Positions 60,678-64,000 of a stretch of 64,000 nucleotides of DNA are shown here, piece by piece. Source of the DNA: Candidatus Gastranaerophilales bacterium (GTDB taxonomy: Bacteria > Cyanobacteriota > Vampirovibrionia > Gastranaerophilales > Gastranaerophilaceae). Position numbers and translations under genes: made by a program. The notes under the pieces are model-generated. The model saw only the letters and a program-made list of their open reading frames with translations. It was not told the origin of the DNA and ran no database searches. Location: positions 91,669 to 155,668 of the forward strand of contig JAFQOV010000025.1 of the NCBI GenBank assembly GCA_017402995.1, in the 5' to 3' direction. How positions within the stretch are numbered: the first letter of the stretch is position 1; every line of letters begins with the position of its first letter.

Positions 60678-61022
60678 TTATTTTTTAAAAATAAAAAATA
60701 CTGCCAAAATTATGAATATAAAGCCGATTAAATAATTCCATTTGAATTGTTCTTTTAGATATAGAACGCTAAAAATTGAAAAAACAAGCAAAGTGATAAC
60801 TTCTTGGATTGTTTTTAATTGCACAACATTATAGACATCATGTCCTAAGCGGTTTGCTGGAACTTGAAAGCAATATTCCAAAAAAGCAATTCCCCAAGAA
60901 ACAAGTATGACAATCCAAAGGGCAGAGTTTTTGTGCCTTAGGTGTCCATACCAAGCAAATGTCATAAAAACATTTGAAATGATAAGTAAAACAATTGGAT
61001 TAATATATTTAAACATATTCAT
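60678..61022 (-). CDS. DUF486/DMT-family small membrane protein
   Basis: The 114-residue protein has four membrane helices and the DUF486 pattern: NVFMTFAWYGHLRHK, SWGIAFLEYCFQVPANRLGH, and LKTIQEVITLLVFSIFSVLY. The family belongs to the drug/metabolite transporter clan and works as small multidrug-type pores; its substrate is unknown. It lies 9 bp upstream of the MFS gene. Confidence 0.85.
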   Translation of the reverse strand: MNMFKYINPIVLLIISNVFMTFAWYGHLRHKNSALWIVILVSWGIAFLEYCFQVPANRLGHDVYNVVQLKTIQEVITLLVFSIFSVLYLKEQFKWNYLIGFIFIILAVFFIFKK

Positions 61023-61106
61023 ATTTTAGTACAAAAATTGAATTATTTTAATTTGTCCTTATTAAAAAAATATGCGTATAATGTTAGTATTATGTTTAGA
61101 GGGTTT

Positions 61107-61730
61107 ATGAAAAAGATTTTTAAAAGCTTAATTATTTGTCTTTCAATCGCTTTAATCACTCCAGCGAACGCTGAGCTTGATGAAGCATTATATAAAAAAT
61201 ATAAAAAAGTAACGCAAAATGATAGCATAATCCAAGCAATCGAGCTTTTAGATAACACAACGGGAAAATATTCAAAAGAAGCAATCTTGGGAAAAAACTT
61301 ATCTAAAAAACCGATAGAGATTGAATTTTTAAACCTTGGCGCGATTAGTCCAATGTATATCAATTTTGACGCGTTAGGTTGGAAGAAAAAAGACAGATTA
61401 TATATTTATATCAACGAAAAACACAAAGACGCTCCAATTGAAGCACTTAGTGCAATTTTGGCGCACGAAGCAATCCACCAAGACGAGCAAAATTCACTCA
61501 ACGAAGAAACATATGCTTGGACATTAGAGGCTGCTGTTTGGACACAATTGTCTGATGATAATCCTGAGCTTGAAAAAATCTCGCACCCGTTAGTCGAGCG
61601 CGAGAATGTAATTAAAAAGCTTTTTGTCAGAGGCGACTACACAAGCAAATATATCCATAAATTTGTTGTGACGAACAAAGGATATCAAAACTTGCCGGAG
61701 CGCTCTTGGGGCTTTGAAGAATTGCTTTAA
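61107..61730 (+). CDS. Exported protein with HExxH metallopeptidase motif
   Basis: From the ATG at 61107 the protein has 207 residues with a signal peptide (MKKIFKSLIICLSIALITPA, cleavage near NAE). It then has a zinc-peptidase-like motif AHEAIHQDEQNSLNEETYAW, in which the HEAIH pair and a later Glu could bind zinc. The family was not recognised. The ending LPERSWGFEELL is unusual. AGAGGG lies just before this ATG; another ATG at 61092 is possible. It is divergent from the DUF486 gene and convergent with a 51-codon gene. Confidence 0.7.
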   Translation: MKKIFKSLIICLSIALITPANAELDEALYKKYKKVTQNDSIIQAIELLDNTTGKYSKEAILGKNLSKKPIEIEFLNLGAISPMYINFDALGWKKKDRLYIYINEKHKDAPIEALSAILAHEAIHQDEQNSLNEETYAWTLEAAVWTQLSDDNPELEKISHPLVERENVIKKLFVRGDYTSKYIHKFVVTNKGYQNLPERSWGFEELL

Positions 61731-61886
61731 TTATTTTCCATATGAATTAATGCAACGTGAAGCTAGGTGTTTAAAATATGAGGCTTTAAACTCCTCAGAT
61801 GTAACACGTTCAACAACTGTTGGTACAACAACAAGAAATGTATAAACAATCAAACCAAAAAACACTAAACTAAACAATTCAAACAT
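61731..61886 (-). CDS. Small membrane protein (51 residues)
   Basis: The frame from the ATG at 61884-61886 encodes MFELFSLVFFGLIVYTFLVV, a strong membrane helix, and then a polar tail (VPTVVERVTSEEFKASYFKH, LASRCINSYGK). GTGAGG lies 5 nt before the ATG. It fills the 3' gap after the metallopeptidase-like gene exactly, with stops adjacent. Function unknown. Confidence 0.6.
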   Translation of the reverse strand: MFELFSLVFFGLIVYTFLVVVPTVVERVTSEEFKASYFKHLASRCINSYGK

Positions 61887-62047
61887 TATTGCCTCACTTT
61901 CAAATCCTTATGTTTTAATATTCGGATTTTGATTTATAAACTTTATATTTTTTATTCCACATTTAACAAATTTTTACATGTTTTTTGACGAAAATTTTTT
62001 CTTTTTGTTTCATTTTTAATGCTATAATTTAAATCTTGGTAGGAAAA

Positions 62048-62893
62048 ATGAAAAAATTAATCATAATTTTATATATATTTTTATTGGCTGTTTCAACCCA
62101 AGCGCAAAGTGTTGAAGAATATTGTGCTGATAAAAAAATTGAAAAAAATTTTGCTGGAATAATCTCAAGCTTTTCTGGTGTAAATTTTTTATCAAGAAAT
62201 ATTGTTGAAAATGAAATTGAAAAAGCGCTTAAAAAAGAATTAAACGCAAAGTTTGACATTCAACTTGAAAACTTTTGGGGCACAACTCTTTTAGACGGTT
62301 TTAAATCTTTAAAAGCGCAAAGTGAAAACTTAAATATTGACGGATTTCATTTTTCAAATTTAAAACTTCAAAATGTTTGTAAATACAACTATATTGGCTA
62401 TAACAACGGAAATATTGAATTTCCATATGATTTTTTATTGAAATACGAAACAAAAATCACCCAAGATGACCTTAATAAAACGCTTGAGGGATCAAAATAT
62501 CAAAAAGCTATTGAAAAAATGAACAATGACGAAACGATTTCATCAATTGTTTATATTGAAAATTCAAACATTTCAATCAAAGAAAACTCTTTAGAATTAT
62601 CATATAAAATCAGACCAAAAAACTTTTTCAATTTCAAACCCATAAATTTAAGACTGCAAGCAGATTTAAGGGCGAGAAACGGAAAAATTGAACTTTGTGA
62701 TTTAAAAATCAATTCTAAAAAAACGAGTTTAAATATTCTTTTGCCAATAATTAACAAGTTCAACCCTCTTGATTTTGGTTTCGAACTAGACAAAACCTCA
62801 AAAGGCAAGCTATATGTCAAAAATATCGACATTTTAAATTACGAAATTATTATTGATGGATATGTTTTAATTAACAAAAATGTTAATTATTAA
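62048..62893 (+). CDS. DUF2993/LmeA-like exported lipid-binding protein
   Basis: From the ATG at 62048 the protein has 281 residues with a signal peptide (MKKLIIILYIFLLAVSTQAQ). The rest resembles the DUF2993/LmeA family found in cyanobacteria and actinobacteria: IVENEIEKALKKELNAKFDI, then a long strand-rich middle with LLDGFKSLKAQSENLNIDGF and KITQDDLNKTLEGSKYQKAI. Family members are thought to bind phospholipids at the cell envelope. TAGGAAAA precedes the ATG; a TTG at 62036 is rejected. Confidence 0.7.
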   Translation: MKKLIIILYIFLLAVSTQAQSVEEYCADKKIEKNFAGIISSFSGVNFLSRNIVENEIEKALKKELNAKFDIQLENFWGTTLLDGFKSLKAQSENLNIDGFHFSNLKLQNVCKYNYIGYNNGNIEFPYDFLLKYETKITQDDLNKTLEGSKYQKAIEKMNNDETISSIVYIENSNISIKENSLELSYKIRPKNFFNFKPINLRLQADLRARNGKIELCDLKINSKKTSLNILLPIINKFNPLDFGFELDKTSKGKLYVKNIDILNYEIIIDGYVLINKNVNY

Positions 62894-62913
62894 GATTTAT
62901 TAAAAACCGCTTT

Positions 62914-62932
62914 AATTGCTAGCAATTTTTTT
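62914..62932 (+). terminator. Weak hairpin after the LmeA-like gene
   Basis: AATTGCTAGCAATT (62914-62927) can form a 5-bp stem with a CTAG loop and is followed by TTTTTA. It is small for a terminator. Confidence 0.35.
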
Positions 62933-62980
62933 ATTCAGGCAACTTTAAAAATGCACGGTAAATAGAGAATGGATAAAATT

Positions 62981-63760
62981 ATGAAAATCAATGCTTTAAC
63001 AACAAACTTTACAGGTAGCGAAAGACGCACTCAAAAAAGTTATTCAACTAAATCTCGTTGCAATCATAATCATTATGATTATAATTATACACACCAATTA
63101 ACTCAAGATGAAATTAATTTAAAAAGAAAAGCTAGAGCTGCAGAAAGAAAAAAACAAGAAAAAACTAAAAACCAAGTTATTGGCGCAAGCAAATTAGCTT
63201 TAGGCATGGCTCTTATTAAACTTGCTACTCAAGTATTTTCACCAGATCCACTACCAATGCTTGATGGACATGGCAACAATCTTGAAGAAGCAGCAAATTT
63301 TATGGACGCTCCTGTTAAAATTGTTGAAATGGTAAATGATGCAGATAGATATGCTGTATTAGACCAATATATCATTCCTCAAGAATATAACGGGTTTGAT
63401 ACTGCAATCGAAGAATGCAAAGAAGAATTAAAAGACGAAGATTTAAGCACCAAAAAACGCATTAAACTTGAAGCAAAACTTGAAGATTTAGAAGAAAGAA
63501 AAGCAAAACTTGAAGAAATGGGTGAAGTTTGGATTGACCCAAAAACAGACGAAGCATATATCGTGTTAAACGATTCATATAGCGCAGAAGATGTTAAAGA
63601 TGTTCTTGGCATTAAAAAAGATGGCGAATTTAGAGACGACACAAGCTTCCGCTGGAATGTTGGCGGACCAGACGGCAGAGGCTTTAGAGATTATTCAGAT
63701 TCAAGCTTGTGTGGAATTGTTGATTGTGACGCTGATGTTTTAAATCCAAGACAACAATAA
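62981..63760 (+). CDS. Unknown protein with MKIN...FTG N terminus and coiled coil
   Basis: I do not recognise this 259-residue protein. It begins MKINALTTNFTGSERR, followed by a His/Tyr/Asn-rich segment (CNHNHYDYNYTHQ), a basic helix, one hydrophobic stretch (IGASKLALGMALIKLATQVF, about 66-85), and a charged coiled coil (about 140-180). A region around AYIVLNDSYSAEDVKDVLGI has some likeness to a LysM motif, but this is weak. The frame also allows an ATG at 62969. It is followed by a strong terminator. Confidence 0.6.
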   Translation: MKINALTTNFTGSERRTQKSYSTKSRCNHNHYDYNYTHQLTQDEINLKRKARAAERKKQEKTKNQVIGASKLALGMALIKLATQVFSPDPLPMLDGHGNNLEEAANFMDAPVKIVEMVNDADRYAVLDQYIIPQEYNGFDTAIEECKEELKDEDLSTKKRIKLEAKLEDLEERKAKLEEMGEVWIDPKTDEAYIVLNDSYSAEDVKDVLGIKKDGEFRDDTSFRWNVGGPDGRGFRDYSDSSLCGIVDCDADVLNPRQQ

Positions 63761-63785
63761 AGATATAAAATAGCATTGATTTACT

Positions 63786-63818
63786 AACCACAGAGTTTTC
63801 TGTGGTTTTTATTTTTTG
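63786..63818 (+). terminator. Intrinsic terminator
   Basis: AACCACAGA (63786-63794) pairs perfectly with TCTGTGGTT (63799-63807) around a GTTT loop, followed by TTTATTTTTT. It lies 26 bp past the stop of the unknown protein. Confidence 0.85.
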
Positions 63819-63855
63819 AAGAAAATATATTGTTTTATTCAATTTTTAATTTTTA

Positions 63856-63921
63856 AAAGACTAAAGTCTTTGTCTACTTTTTCTTTTTGTTCAATCGCCA
63901 ACGCAAAAAGAAAAAGTAGAC
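63856..63921. repeat. Nested inverted repeats near the window end
   Basis: A perfect 18-bp inverted repeat (63872-63889 with 63904-63921, arms GTCTACTTTTTCTTTTTG) encloses a 14-nt loop. Immediately to its left AAAGACT-AA-AGTCTTT forms a second palindrome. No gene is recognised from 63761 to 64000. Confidence 0.8.
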
Positions 63922-64000
63922 GGAAAAAGAAAAACGCGGCTCGGTTTCATGTGGGTTTCTAGAGACGCACTAAATTCAACGTCAATGCTTACGGGAACTC

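Overview
The window looks like chromosome from an AT-rich, non-photosynthetic relative of the Cyanobacteria. My best guess is a gut Melainabacterium (Vampirovibrionia, order Gastranaerophilales). This rests on family resemblance only: FTLAE-type pseudopilins, a cyanobacterial-style DUF2993/LmeA-like protein, a flagellum with P and L rings (so two membranes), many TPR and Clp-N proteins, and no photosynthesis gene. No rRNA, CRISPR array, transposase, integrase or prophage was seen. The only RNA gene recognised is tRNA-Trp.

Layout. 1-3.4 kb: two TPR proteins and a GtrA-like membrane protein (minus). 3.5-6.4 kb: the classical rpmG - tRNA-Trp - secE - nusG - rplK - rplA cluster (minus), with a repeat element in three of its gaps. 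6.6-11.7 kb: pilT, a GAF-GGDEF-HD-GYP protein, fliI and a small kinase-like protein. 11.8-22.6 kb: pgi, an agmatinase/arginase-family gene, coaE, a BI-1 family membrane protein, recJ, fliN, a ThiF/MoeB-like gene, wecB and gyrA. 23.4-32.6 kb: a compact pyrimidine operon pyrK-pyrD-pyrE-pyrB-pyrC-pyrF-carA-carB behind a terminator-like leader. 32.6-34.7 kb: a Clp-N repeat protein without ATPase, and tcdA. 34.8-37.4 kb: four pseudopilins. 37.4-42.0 kb: a panB-panC-yvcK-pxpA-like operon (minus). 42.1-50.8 kb: a flagellar rod/ring/hook-junction operon (lytic transglycosylase-flgF-flgG-flgA-flgH-flgI-flgJ-flgM?-flgN-flgK-flgL, minus). 51-62 kb: a TIM-barrel protein, recG, a CHASE2 adenylate cyclase, a NarL-type regulator, dnaX, an MFS transporter and small envelope proteins. 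62-64 kb: two exported or unknown proteins, then a terminator and an inverted repeat.

How the genes fit together. The pyr operon encodes all six steps from carbamoyl phosphate to UMP, but its CarA has lost the glutaminase nucleophile (Cys to Gly) and the catalytic His (to Tyr), so carbamoyl phosphate is probably made from free ammonia. The flagellar genes are split between one large operon and the isolated fliI and fliN. FlgJ has only its rod-binding domain, and a separate lytic transglycosylase heads the operon.

Two genome-wide traits stand out: a dispersed intergenic repeat of about 70-78 bp with conserved ends and a variable centre, always in the same orientation relative to transcription, and a recurring promoter design with the -10 box only 6-7 nt before the start codon, implying leaderless mRNAs. 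No intergenic stretch exceeds 300 bases.
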